Positions 1 to 6,326 of a DNA stretch of 12,249 nucleotides are shown here, piece after piece. The DNA is from Prevotellaceae bacterium (GTDB taxonomy: Bacteria; Bacteroidota; Bacteroidia; Bacteroidales; UBA932). The position numbers and the translations under genes are program-made. The notes under the pieces were generated by a model. The model was not told where the DNA came from and did not search any database. It worked only from the letters and a program-made list of their open reading frames with translations. The stretch lies in assembly GCA_031257455.1 (NCBI GenBank), contig JAIROQ010000116.1:1-12249 (forward strand), written 5' to 3'. Numbering within the stretch: position 1 is the first letter of the stretch; each line of letters begins with the position of its first letter.

Positions 1-924
1 CCGGCAAATACCAAATTCAACTGGTGCGCCTATGCTTCCGATTGTCCGCCATTTGTTATAGCAAATAACGGGACGTATACGTTGCAGGGAACGCCCCCGT
101 TTATTTTAAAGGCAACAGACGGAACGTCCCTGACAGTAGAGGGAAACACATTACCTGCATCGTCGTTAACGATAGCTGCGGTAACTTTAACGGATAAAAC
201 GGAATGTCCAAGTTTCTTTTGTGCTTATACGGGTAGCGATTTATTACGGGATGAAACGCATCTTTGCGGACACAGAACAACTGGCGCACAGAATTGGGAA
301 GCATGGATAAAAGATACGCGGGACGACGAATTGTACAGAATTGTTTTGATGCCCGACAATCATTGGTGGTTGGCGCAGAATGTAAAATTAGCAAGCTATT
401 CCGGTAAATCGGCAGGTAGTGCATTTAGTAACTGCTCAACAGCTGATTGCGGCAGGCGCTATACCGTCGCTGAAACTGTTGGTGATTGGGGTGGAACAAA
501 TGGCAAGGGAGCAAATATACAAGGCGTTTGCCCTTCCGGTTGGGTTTTGCCTGTCAATGCTGATTGGGTGAATTTTATAACTGCAATAGAGCCAACGGTT
601 AGTTTTACATCTTATACAGCTGGGATCGTTAAAGGTGTATACACTGTAAATGCATCCGTAATGAACAAATTGATTAAGCCGGATGCAAAGTGTGGTGCAG
701 GCACGGATGTATACGGTTGGTCTGCCACAGAACTGCTTGAGACTGGAGGTAGATATAACCCACAGAAAATAACCTGGTGGTGCGGTCACGAAACTTACGC
801 GGGTAACTACAATACGTTAAACGACTTGCCCGGCTCTAGTAATGTGTGCAATTACATCGCCGCTGCTAGCCCCAGCAATGATAACGGGCTACGACTTGCA
901 GTCCGCTGTTTCCGCCAATTATAA
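1..924 (+). CDS. FISUMP-domain surface protein, 3' part (5' end outside window)
   Basis: The frame is open from base 1, so 307 C-terminal residues of a longer protein are visible; a TTG at 82 is only an internal codon. Numbering from the first visible residue, the hallmarks of the Fibrobacter succinogenes major paralogous domain (TIGR02145-like) are WLAQN at about 123-127, GVCPSGWVLP at about 175-184, and the terminal GLRLAVRC at about 296-303. The upstream part has Cys-rich, Gly/Thr-rich stretches (WCAYASDC, then CPSFFCAY) resembling short beta-sandwich repeats. Such proteins are usually exported and surface-attached; the signal peptide would be upstream of the window. No C-terminal sorting domain is visible after the FISUMP motif. 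The gene looks more AT-rich than the downstream housekeeping genes, which fits an accessory gene. The biochemical role of the domain is unknown. Family call fairly firm; function not assigned. Confidence 0.82.
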   Translation, partial: PANTKFNWCAYASDCPPFVIANNGTYTLQGTPPFILKATDGTSLTVEGNTLPASSLTIAAVTLTDKTECPSFFCAYTGSDLLRDETHLCGHRTTGAQNWEAWIKDTRDDELYRIVLMPDNHWWLAQNVKLASYSGKSAGSAFSNCSTADCGRRYTVAETVGDWGGTNGKGANIQGVCPSGWVLPVNADWVNFITAIEPTVSFTSYTAGIVKGVYTVNASVMNKLIKPDAKCGAGTDVYGWSATELLETGGRYNPQKITWWCGHETYAGNYNTLNDLPGSSNVCNYIAAASPSNDNGLRLAVRCFRQL

Positions 925-947
925 TTTTTGCCAAAATAATAATTAAC

Positions 948-969
948 AGGAAGCAAAAACTTGCTTCTT
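948..969 (+). terminator. Hairpin 24 bp after the FISUMP gene, possible terminator
   Basis: GAAGCAA (950-956) and TTGCTTC (961-967) form a perfect 7-bp stem with loop AAAC. A G-U pair and an A-U pair at the base extend it to 948-969. The downstream T tract is poor, so this is a weak intrinsic terminator at best. Confidence 0.35.
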
Positions 970-1110
970 AACAACACTATGTCCTGCTATCATTAGGCTT
1001 TCATCGCGCAACCATGAAAAAATAAAAATGTTCTTTAAATGTACTAATACAGGGGTAAAATAAATATAGCCCCAGTTTAACTCTGTCCAATAGGGATGAC
1101 CGTAAACGGC

Positions 1111-1176
1111 TTGCGTTGTAGAGTAGATTTCTCCATGCGCCCGCTCGTCCCTCGCGGGCTTGGTCGAAATGACGGC
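1111..1176 (-). repeat. Interspersed repeat with GTCATTTCGACC and GGAGAAATCTACTC ends
   Basis: On the minus strand the segment starts GTCATTTCGACC, passes through a GC-rich hairpin and ends GGAGAAATCTACTC. GCCCGC (1139-1144) and GCGGGC (1154-1159) give a 6-bp stem with a 9-nt loop. I recall sequences with these two ends as dispersed intergenic repeats in many Bacteroidetes genomes; that part is memory, not a search. Only one copy is present here, so dispersal cannot be shown from the window. It may be REP-like or a MITE remnant. Confidence 0.5.
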
Positions 1177-1183
1177 GTTTTTT

Positions 1184-1288
1184 AGTCATAAGTCGTAAGT
1201 CGCGGCAAGCGCGATGGCGCCAGCAAAATCTGTAAATCCGTAAATCTGTAAATACCCAATTAGTCACATTAGCAAATTAGCAAATTAT
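1184..1288. repeat. Tandem-repeat mosaic upstream of the yhbP-like gene
   Basis: Four pieces follow one another. Three 7-bp units (AGTCATA, AGTCGTA, AGTCGCG) run 1184-1204. A GC-rich block overlaps their end at 1199-1224; on the minus strand it reads GCTGGCGCC then GCGCTTGCCGCGAC. About three 8-bp units of the type TGTAAATC run 1227-1254. Last comes ATTAGTCAC followed by ATTAGCAA-type units (about 1259-1288), the same family as the arrays at 6925-6961 and 8335-8371. The mosaic ends 4 bp before the -7 box of the next gene, so it occupies the -33 region. Confidence 0.75.
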
Positions 1289-1291
1289 TAC

Positions 1292-1299
1292 TATTTTTG
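1292..1299 (+). promoter_or_regulatory. Bacteroidetes -7 box TATTTTTG for the yhbP-like gene
   Basis: TATTTTTG matches TAnnTTTG and ends only 4 bases before the ATG at 1304. With a start site about 7 nt downstream, the mRNA would be leaderless or nearly so. No clear -33 TTTG lies 19-21 bp upstream; that space is ATTAGCAA repeat. Confidence 0.55.
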
Positions 1300-1303
1300 C
1301 ATT

Positions 1304-1729
1304 ATGGCAACGATAGACCGCCGCATTATTGACTTTATCCACGAGCGCCATGTGCTGACGCTGGCTACGTGTAGCGCGCATCAGCCTTATTGTGCATCGC
1401 TGTTTTATGCCTATATGGAAGAAGAGAATGTATTTGTTTTTACGTCTGACGCTGCTACGCGGCATCTTTCCGAGGCATTGCAAAATCCTGCTGTCGCCGG
1501 CGCTATTGCATGGGAGACGAAAACCGTTGGACTTATTCGCGGCTTGCAATTTCAAGGCACGTTATTCCGTCCCGGCAAAGAATTAATCCGGCATGCCCAC
1601 TACGCCTATCTGCGCCGTTTTCCCTTTGCCATATTGCGTGGTACACCCCTTTGGACACTCCGTCCCACCTTTTTAAAATATACCGACAACCGCTTGGGCT
1701 TCGGTAAAAAAATAATTGTAACTTTGTAA
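1304..1729 (+). CDS. yhbP: YhbP/UPF0306-like flavin split-barrel protein
   Basis: The product has 141 residues, close to E. coli YhbP, and belongs to the pyridoxamine 5'-phosphate oxidase-like FMN-binding split-barrel fold. Family-specific stretches are KTVGLIRGLQFQG (about 73-85), RRFPFA (about 104-109) and the C-terminal KYTDNRLGFGKK (about 125-136), which parallel YhbP segments I recall. The N-terminal part (HVLTLATC, about 16-23; FVFTSDAATRH, about 44-54) is the usual first half of the barrel. No signal peptide is seen, so it is cytoplasmic. Members are thought to bind flavin, but the substrate is unknown and PLP synthesis should not be assumed. The start at 1304 is the only sensible ATG, just after a -7 box. 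Repeat-rich DNA lies on both sides, so it is probably a single-gene unit. Confidence 0.85.
   Translation: MATIDRRIIDFIHERHVLTLATCSAHQPYCASLFYAYMEEENVFVFTSDAATRHLSEALQNPAVAGAIAWETKTVGLIRGLQFQGTLFRPGKELIRHAHYAYLRRFPFAILRGTPLWTLRPTFLKYTDNRLGFGKKIIVTL
1694..1726 (+). promoter_or_regulatory. Possible promoter for the esterase-kbl-rlmN group
   Basis: TAACTTTG (1719-1726) fits TAnnTTTG and overlaps the last codons of the yhbP-like gene. TTGG (1694-1697), one base off TTTG, lies 21 bp upstream. Transcripts would carry a leader of about 70 nt containing the whole TAAACTT array. Because the box lies in coding sequence it may be chance. Confidence 0.4.
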
Positions 1730-1754
1730 AACAGGAAATGAAAAACCATGCCCA

Positions 1755-1803
1755 TAAACCTTAAACTTTAAACTTTAAACCTCAAACTTTAAACTTATAA
1801 ATC
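1755..1803. repeat. Seven contiguous heptads (TAAACYT) ending 3 bp before a start codon
   Basis: Units are TAAACCT (1755-1761), TAAACTT (1762-1768), TAAACTT (1769-1775), TAAACCT (1776-1782), CAAACTT (1783-1789), TAAACTT (1790-1796) and a degenerate ATAAATC (1797-1803). Only AAC separates the last unit from the ATG of the esterase gene at 1807. This is the cleanest array in the window and the only one without a GC-rich block. Confidence 0.9.
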
Positions 1804-1806
1804 AAC

Positions 1807-2643
1807 ATGAAATCTTTTCTTTTCGGTCTGATGACCCTGTGTGTATTCAACGCCGGCGCGGCGCGGGTAGATTCCGTAGCTATCGTCAGCGCGGCAATGA
1901 ATGTGCCGGTGAAAACGGTAGTTATTGTTCCCGATGCGGTGCGCCCTCATCCGGCGCAAAATTATCCGGTCATCTATCTGTTGCACGGCTATAGCGGGAA
2001 CGAACAGTCATGGATTACTACGAAGCCCGATTTGCCCCGTATTGCAGACGAACGGGGCGTTATCTTTGTCTGCCCGGACGGTAAAAACAGTTGGTATCTG
2101 GACAGTCCGATGGATACGCTCTCGAAGTATGAAACGTTTATATCCGTTGAATTGGTGGCGTATGTGGATACGCATTATCCCACGCTGGCAGGCAGGGCCT
2201 ACCGCGCAATTACCGGCTTGAGTATGGGCGGTCATGGCGCGCTGTACAATGCCTTCCGCCACAAGGATGTTTTCGGCGCGGTAGGCAGCACCAGCGGCGC
2301 GGTGGATATTCGCCAGCGCGGGTCGAACTACGGATTGGTGAACCTGCTGGGCGACCTCTCCACCCACAGGGAGAATTGGGAAAGCCGCTCGGTACATAAG
2401 CAAATAGCGCTTATCGGGAATGGCGACCTGGCGATTTATTTTGACTGCGGCGTGAGTGATTTCTGTTTTCCCTTGAACGAAGCCCTGCACCGCGCATTGT
2501 GGGAAAAAGGCATCGACCATGAATATACCACCCGCCAGGGCGCTCACAACCATACTTACTGGAACAATGCCATCGACTACCATATACTGTTTTTCTGCAA
2601 ATTCTTCCACAAGGAAGTCGGGAACGCGGGCACAGGAAAATAG
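1807..2643 (+). CDS. Exported FrmB-type serine esterase (alpha/beta hydrolase)
   Basis: The 278-residue product belongs to the putative esterase family (PF00756; FrmB/esterase D and feruloyl or acetyl esterases). Residues 1 to about 19 form a signal peptide (MKSFLFGLMTLCVFNAGAA) with no good lipobox, predicting a periplasmic soluble enzyme. PVIYLLHGYSGNEQSW (54-69) supplies the oxyanion-hole HG. GLSMGGHGA (137-145) is the nucleophile elbow with Ser139. The likely acid is Asp218 in CGVSDF, and the likely base is His247 or His249 in GAHNHTYW. The natural substrate cannot be read from sequence; an acyl or feruloyl ester of a glycan is as likely as S-formylglutathione, because FrmB itself is cytoplasmic. 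The last residues (about GNAGTGK) are encoded by a repeat that recurs just after the stop, so the C-terminus may have been lengthened. kbl follows after 59 bp. Confidence 0.85.
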   Translation: MKSFLFGLMTLCVFNAGAARVDSVAIVSAAMNVPVKTVVIVPDAVRPHPAQNYPVIYLLHGYSGNEQSWITTKPDLPRIADERGVIFVCPDGKNSWYLDSPMDTLSKYETFISVELVAYVDTHYPTLAGRAYRAITGLSMGGHGALYNAFRHKDVFGAVGSTSGAVDIRQRGSNYGLVNLLGDLSTHRENWESRSVHKQIALIGNGDLAIYFDCGVSDFCFPLNEALHRALWEKGIDHEYTTRQGAHNHTYWNNAIDYHILFFCKFFHKEVGNAGTGK

Positions 2644-2672
2644 GGGAGAACGCGCACAGGAAGTCCTGTGCG
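2622..2672 (+). repeat. Direct repeat plus perfect inverted repeat around the esterase stop
   Basis: GAACGCGGGCACAGGAA (2622-2638, inside the coding sequence) is repeated with a 2-bp deletion as GAACGCGCACAGGAA (2648-2662, after the stop). The second copy continues into a perfect palindrome, CGCACAGGA (2653-2661) and TCCTGTGCG (2664-2672). In RNA this could be a short hairpin between esterase and kbl. No T run follows, so it may lower read-through or stabilise a 3' end rather than terminate. Confidence 0.7.
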
Positions 2673-2702
2673 GTTAAAGCTGTAAATTTATAAATCTTTT
2701 TT

Positions 2703-3890
2703 ATGTACGGGAATTTTCAAAACCATTTGGCTGCCGAGTTGGCGGCCATCGAACAGGCCGGGTTGTATAAACACGAGCGGATTATTGTAACGCCCCAACA
2801 GGCGGTTATCAAAGTACAGGCGGGACAGGAAGCATTGAACTTCTGCGCCAACAATTACCTGGGTTTGTCGAACCACCCGCGGGTAATACGCGCGGCGCAA
2901 GAGGCGATGGACGAACGCGGCTACGGCATGTCGAGCGTGCGCTTTATCTGCGGTACGCAAGACCTGCACAAAGAACTGGAAGCGGCGATTTCGCGCTACT
3001 TCCAGACGGAAGACGCTATTTTATATGCCGCCTGCTTCGATGCCAACGGCGGGGTTTTTGAGCCCCTGTTTGACGAACATGACGCCATTATTTCGGACGC
3101 CCTGAACCATGCGTCCATCATTGACGGCGTGCGTCTGTGCAAGGCGCAACGCTACCGTTATGCCAATGCCGATATGGACGAACTGGAAAGCTGTTTGAAA
3201 ACGGCGCAGGCGCAGCGTTACCGCATTATCGTTACGGACGGCGTATTTTCCATGGACGGCAATGTAGCGCCGGTGGATAAAATTTGTGCATTGGCCGAAA
3301 AATACCATGCCCTGGTAATGGTGGACGAGAGCCACTCGGCGGGCGTGGTCGGCAAAACCGGCCGCGGCGTAAGCGAATATTTCGATGCCTATGGAAAGAT
3401 TGACATTTATACCGGCACGCTCGGAAAGGCATTTGGCGGCGCTATCGGGGGCTTCACCACCGGCCGCAGGGAGATTATTGCCTTATTGCGCCAACGTTCG
3501 CGTCCATATTTATTTTCCAACTCCCTCCCGCCGGCAGTGGTGAAAGCAGGGCTGGAAGTATTCAAGCTGTTGGACGAAAGTCACGAATTGCACGCCCGGC
3601 AGCAAGAAAATGTACGCTATTTCCGCGACAGGATGCAGGCTGCCGGTTTTGATATCAAGCCTACGCAAAGCGCCATCTGCGCCGTCATGCTGTATGACGC
3701 CGGCCTCTCGCAGACCTTTGCTTCCCGCATGTTAGAAGAGGGAATTTATGTTGTCGGGTTTTATTATCCGGTCGTTCCGAAAGGGCAGGCGCGTATTCGC
3801 GTACAGCTTTCCGCCGCCCACGAAAAAGCCCACCTCGACAAAGCCATCGCAGCATTTGTGAAAGTGGGGAAAGAGTTGAAAGTGGTATAA
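2703..3890 (+). CDS. kbl: Glycine C-acetyltransferase (2-amino-3-ketobutyrate CoA ligase)
   Basis: Kbl cleaves 2-amino-3-oxobutyrate with CoA to glycine and acetyl-CoA, the second step of threonine breakdown through threonine dehydrogenase. It is a cytoplasmic PLP enzyme of the alpha-oxoamine synthase group. Its 395 residues compare with about 398 in E. coli. Visible signatures are FCANNYLGLSNHP (47-59), SVRFICGTQDLHKELE (78-93), ISDALNHASIIDGVRLCKA (130-148; His136 should stack on PLP), MVDESH (206-211; Asp208 pairs with the pyridine nitrogen), TGTLGKAFGG (237-246; Lys242 forms the Schiff base) and PVVPKGQARIR near the C-terminus. The DALNHASIIDG and PKGQARIR blocks favour Kbl over BioF or HemA. 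No threonine dehydrogenase lies nearby, so the partner must be elsewhere. rlmN begins one base after the stop. Confidence 0.96.
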   Translation: MYGNFQNHLAAELAAIEQAGLYKHERIIVTPQQAVIKVQAGQEALNFCANNYLGLSNHPRVIRAAQEAMDERGYGMSSVRFICGTQDLHKELEAAISRYFQTEDAILYAACFDANGGVFEPLFDEHDAIISDALNHASIIDGVRLCKAQRYRYANADMDELESCLKTAQAQRYRIIVTDGVFSMDGNVAPVDKICALAEKYHALVMVDESHSAGVVGKTGRGVSEYFDAYGKIDIYTGTLGKAFGGAIGGFTTGRREIIALLRQRSRPYLFSNSLPPAVVKAGLEVFKLLDESHELHARQQENVRYFRDRMQAAGFDIKPTQSAICAVMLYDAGLSQTFASRMLEEGIYVVGFYYPVVPKGQARIRVQLSAAHEKAHLDKAIAAFVKVGKELKVV

Positions 3891-3891
3891 T

Positions 3892-4905
3892 ATGTATTCA
3901 TTCCTGCTTGGTAAAACCCTTTCCGAACTGACGGCCGTAGCGATACAGGCGGGTTTGCCTTCTTTTGCCGGAAAACAGTTGGCCGACTGGTTATACAGGA
4001 AAAACGTTATCACGATAGCGGAAATGAGCAACCTCTCGAAAACGGTGCGGGAAGCGTTGGGCAGGAAATATGAGGTCGGCGGTTTTGCGCCTGCGGAAGT
4101 GCAACGCTCGCAAGACGGCACGAAAAAATACCTTTTCCCCACGATGTCCGGGCATTTTATCGAAACAGTGATGATTCCTGAAGCAGGACGCGCCACGCTG
4201 TGTGTGTCATCGCAGGCAGGTTGCCGGATGGGCTGCCGGTTTTGCATGACGGCGCGGCAGGGATTTCAGGCGAACCTGTCGGCCGGTGAAATCATTGCAC
4301 AATTCAGCCGCGTGGATGAATGCGAACAACTCACCAACGCAGTATATATGGGCATGGGCGAGCCGATGGACAACATAGACGAAGTACTCAAAAGCTTGGA
4401 AATTCTAACCGCTCCCTGGGGTTGGGGCTGGAGTCCGCGCCGCATAACGGTTTCCACTATCGGCGTATTGCCGGCCATGCAGCGTTTGCTGGACGAGAGC
4501 CGCTGCCATGTGGCGGTGAGCCTCCACAATCCCTTTGACGCCGAACGGCAGGAATTGATGCCCACGCAAAAAGCATGGCCGTTGGCCGATGTGGTGGCGC
4601 TGTTGAAAAAATATGATTTCACCGGGCAGCGGCGCGTAAGTTTTGAATATATTCTATTCGCCGGCGTCAATGATTTGCCGCATCATGCCGATGAACTGGC
4701 GAGGCTGCTGCGAGGATTGGAATGCCGCGTGAACCTTATTCGTTTCCATGCTATTCCCGGTACGCCGTTGCAACCGGCCGGCGAAATGCAGCTGGAAAAA
4801 TTCAAGAACCACTTGAACAAAAAAGGACTGTTAACGACTGTCCGCGCCTCGCGGGGAGAGGATATTTCCGCCGCCTGCGGCTTGCTTTCTACGATGAAAC
4901 AATAA
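3892..4905 (+). CDS. rlmN: 23S rRNA A2503 / tRNA A37 C2-methyltransferase, radical SAM
   Basis: RlmN makes 2-methyladenosine at A2503 of 23S rRNA, and in tested bacteria at A37 of some tRNAs, using a methyl carried on a cysteine. The 337-residue protein has the accessory N-terminal domain (1 to about 95), then the radical-SAM core with cluster cysteines 111, 115 and 118 (CRMGCRFC). The two extra catalytic cysteines are present: Cys104 in TLCVSSQ and Cys329 in RGEDISAACG. MGMGEPMDN (153-161) is the SAM-binding GEP segment. Having Cys104 and Cys329 plus MGMGEP supports a standard RlmN; Cfr is a close relative but has no support here. It lies one base after kbl and is probably co-transcribed with it, although the functions are unrelated. 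Confidence 0.95.
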   Translation: MYSFLLGKTLSELTAVAIQAGLPSFAGKQLADWLYRKNVITIAEMSNLSKTVREALGRKYEVGGFAPAEVQRSQDGTKKYLFPTMSGHFIETVMIPEAGRATLCVSSQAGCRMGCRFCMTARQGFQANLSAGEIIAQFSRVDECEQLTNAVYMGMGEPMDNIDEVLKSLEILTAPWGWGWSPRRITVSTIGVLPAMQRLLDESRCHVAVSLHNPFDAERQELMPTQKAWPLADVVALLKKYDFTGQRRVSFEYILFAGVNDLPHHADELARLLRGLECRVNLIRFHAIPGTPLQPAGEMQLEKFKNHLNKKGLLTTVRASRGEDISAACGLLSTMKQ

Positions 4906-5010
4906 CCGGCAGTATCCTAAAAAAGGAATTACCGCAACAGGTCGTAAGTGGCGGCGGTATGCACGCCGTAAAGCAGCCATATTGATAAAACATGCGAATC
5001 AGCAGTCACA

Positions 5011-5085
5011 ATTGACTATTTTTATTGACTATTGACTATTTTGGCTGTCGCCAGCAAATCAGAAATCAGAAATCAAAAAATCAAG
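5011..5085. repeat. Two heptad arrays between convergent rlmN and tgt
   Basis: ATTGACT occurs at 5011-5017, 5024-5030 and 5031-5037 with 6-7-bp spacing. A shortened GC-rich block (GGCTGTCGCCAGC, 5043-5055) follows. Then come AAATCAG (5056-5062), AAATCAG (5063-5069), AAATCAA (5070-5076) and a slipped AAAATCA (5077-5083). The last three bases, TCA at 5081-5083, are the TGA stop of tgt on the minus strand, so the array abuts that gene exactly. The remainder of the rlmN-tgt gap (4906-5010) shows only a weak CGGCG/CGCCG hairpin at 4952-4968. Confidence 0.8.
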
Positions 5086-6214
5086 AAATTTTCCCAATCA
5101 GGGTTTGGCTGATACTGTTTTTCCATTGGATAAAATCACCGGCCTCGATGTGTTGGCGGCTCTGCTCCATGAGGCTGAGATAGAATGCGAGGTTGTGAAG
5201 GCTGGCAATCTGCGGCCCCAGCATCTCGCCCGAAATGAAAAGATGCCGCAGGTAGGCTTTGGTATATATGCTGTCCACAAACGATGTGCCTTTCGGGTCG
5301 ATGGGCGAGAGGTCGTCCGCCCATTTTTTATTGCGGATGTTGATCATGCCGTCCCACGTAAAAAGCGTGCCGTTGCGCCCGTTGCGCGAAGGCATCACGC
5401 AGTCGAACATGTCCACTCCGCGTGCAATGCATTCCAACAGATTGGCCGGCGTCCCCACGCCCATGAGGTAGCGGGGCATACCGACGGGAATAAGCGGCAT
5501 AACGGCTTCGAGTATTTCATACATCACCTCTGCCGGTTCTCCTACGGACAGGCCGCCGATAGCAATTCCGTCACACTGGAACGAGAGGGCATGTTCGGCA
5601 GCCATTTTCCGCAAATCCTGAAATACGCAGCCCTGAATGATCGGGAAAAAAAACTGCGGGTAATCGTACAACGGTTCGGTATGCCGGAAATGTTTTATGC
5701 CTCGTTCGAGCCATTGCTGGGTAAGCTGCAGCGAGCGCCGGGCATATATATAATCAGACGTGCCGGGCGGGCATTCGTCCAGCGCCATGATAATATCCGC
5801 GCCGATGATGCGTTGAATATCCACTACATTTTCCGGCGTGAAGAAATGCTTTGAGCCGTCAATATGCGAGTGAAATTCGCAACCGTCTGACGTTAATTTC
5901 CGGTGTTCTGCCAATGAAAAAATCTGGTATCCGCCGCTATCCGTTAATATCGGCCGCTTCCACGACACAAAGCGATGGATGCCCCCCGCTTTCCGCAATA
6001 TATTGATGCCCGGCCGGAGATAGAGGTGATAGGTGTTTCCCAAAATAATCTGTGCATTTACATCATTCCGAAGGTCGCGGTGGATAACGCCTTTGACGCT
6101 TCCTATCGTCCCGACAGGCATAAAAATGGGCGTGCGGATTTTGCCATGTGCGGTGTGTATAATTCCGGTACGTGCTTTGGATAATGGGTCTGTAGCTGTT
6201 AAATCAAATGTCAT
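5081..6214 (-). CDS. tgt: tRNA-guanine(34) transglycosylase, bacterial type, zinc cysteines absent
   Basis: Tgt exchanges guanine 34 of GUN-anticodon tRNAs (Asp, Asn, His, Tyr) for preQ1 in queuosine synthesis. The 377-residue length is normal. Asp92 in LTDSGGYQIFSL (90-101) is the general base, DECPP (146-150) and GGLSVGE (220-226) line the base pocket, and Asp271 in GVDMFDCVMPSRNGRNG (266-282) is the expected nucleophile. The structural zinc site of the enterobacterial and Zymomonas enzymes needs CxCxxC plus a His. Here the aligned positions are Gly309, Ser311 and Asp314, while His340 (SLHN) remains. The frame is intact around this change, so it is not a frameshift, and I recall the same loss in other Bacteroidales Tgt proteins. 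Its own promoter lies at 6243-6250; queE is upstream on the same strand. Confidence 0.95.
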   Translation of the reverse strand: MTFDLTATDPLSKARTGIIHTAHGKIRTPIFMPVGTIGSVKGVIHRDLRNDVNAQIILGNTYHLYLRPGINILRKAGGIHRFVSWKRPILTDSGGYQIFSLAEHRKLTSDGCEFHSHIDGSKHFFTPENVVDIQRIIGADIIMALDECPPGTSDYIYARRSLQLTQQWLERGIKHFRHTEPLYDYPQFFFPIIQGCVFQDLRKMAAEHALSFQCDGIAIGGLSVGEPAEVMYEILEAVMPLIPVGMPRYLMGVGTPANLLECIARGVDMFDCVMPSRNGRNGTLFTWDGMINIRNKKWADDLSPIDPKGTSFVDSIYTKAYLRHLFISGEMLGPQIASLHNLAFYLSLMEQSRQHIEAGDFIQWKNSISQTLIGKIS

Positions 6215-6242
6215 GTCGTCTGCCGTTCGTTAGTAAGAGCTA

Positions 6243-6250
6243 CAAAGATA
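6243..6250 (-). promoter_or_regulatory. -7 box TATCTTTG for tgt
   Basis: Minus-strand TATCTTTG is an exact TAnnTTTG, ending 28 nt before the tgt ATG (6214). A TTTA about 20 bp upstream could serve as -33. It lets tgt be expressed separately from queE. Confidence 0.65.
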
Positions 6251-6282
6251 GGAAAATTTTCTTGCGGAGTAAATCATAAAGG

Positions 6283-6324
6283 CCTTTTTGGATATAGGTT
6301 TTGTAACATTTATCCGGAAAAAGG
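6283..6324 (-). terminator. Long stem-loop 2 nt after the queE stop
   Basis: Bases 6283-6294 pair with 6311-6324 over 12 bp with a 2-nt bulge (GG) on one side and a 16-nt loop. The stem combines a GGATA/TATCC part with an AAAAAGG/CCTTTTT part. On the minus strand it comes directly after the queE stop (6329-6327) and before the tgt promoter, as expected for a terminator or processing hairpin. The T run lies within the stem, not clearly after it. Confidence 0.45.
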
Positions 6325-6326
6325 GT

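Larger units (their letters stand above)
925..1303. other. 379-bp gene-free region rich in repeats
   Basis: No credible coding region, tRNA or known riboswitch is seen. From left to right it holds a hairpin (948-969), about 140 bp of plain AT-rich sequence with no recognisable signal (970-1110), an interspersed repeat with a GC-rich hairpin (1111-1176), a short tandem-repeat mosaic (1184-1288), and the -7 box of the next gene (1292-1299). The region separates the accessory FISUMP gene from the housekeeping block. Confidence 0.6.

Noticed and set aside
82..924. Complete gene starting at TTG 82
   Set aside because: The same frame is open to base 1 with matching Cys-rich sequence upstream, so the gene continues beyond the left edge.
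2107..2200. Cytoplasmic S-formylglutathione hydrolase as the specific function of the esterase
   Set aside because: The protein carries a signal peptide and no formaldehyde-pathway gene is nearby, so only the broader esterase family is supported.
5260..5300. Frameshift in tgt explaining the missing zinc cysteines
   Set aside because: The reading frame is conserved on both sides (KAYLRHL, SLHNLAFYL) and through the gap, so it is a real substitution.
5105..5854. 249-residue open frame opposite tgt
   Set aside because: It is an antisense shadow of a well-supported gene with no domain features of its own; the same holds for the 200-residue frame at 2008-2610.
6215..6326. preQ1 riboswitch between queE and tgt
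   Set aside because: The hairpin there lies upstream of the tgt promoter, and I see no preQ1-I-type pseudoknot sequence in the tgt leader (6214-6242).
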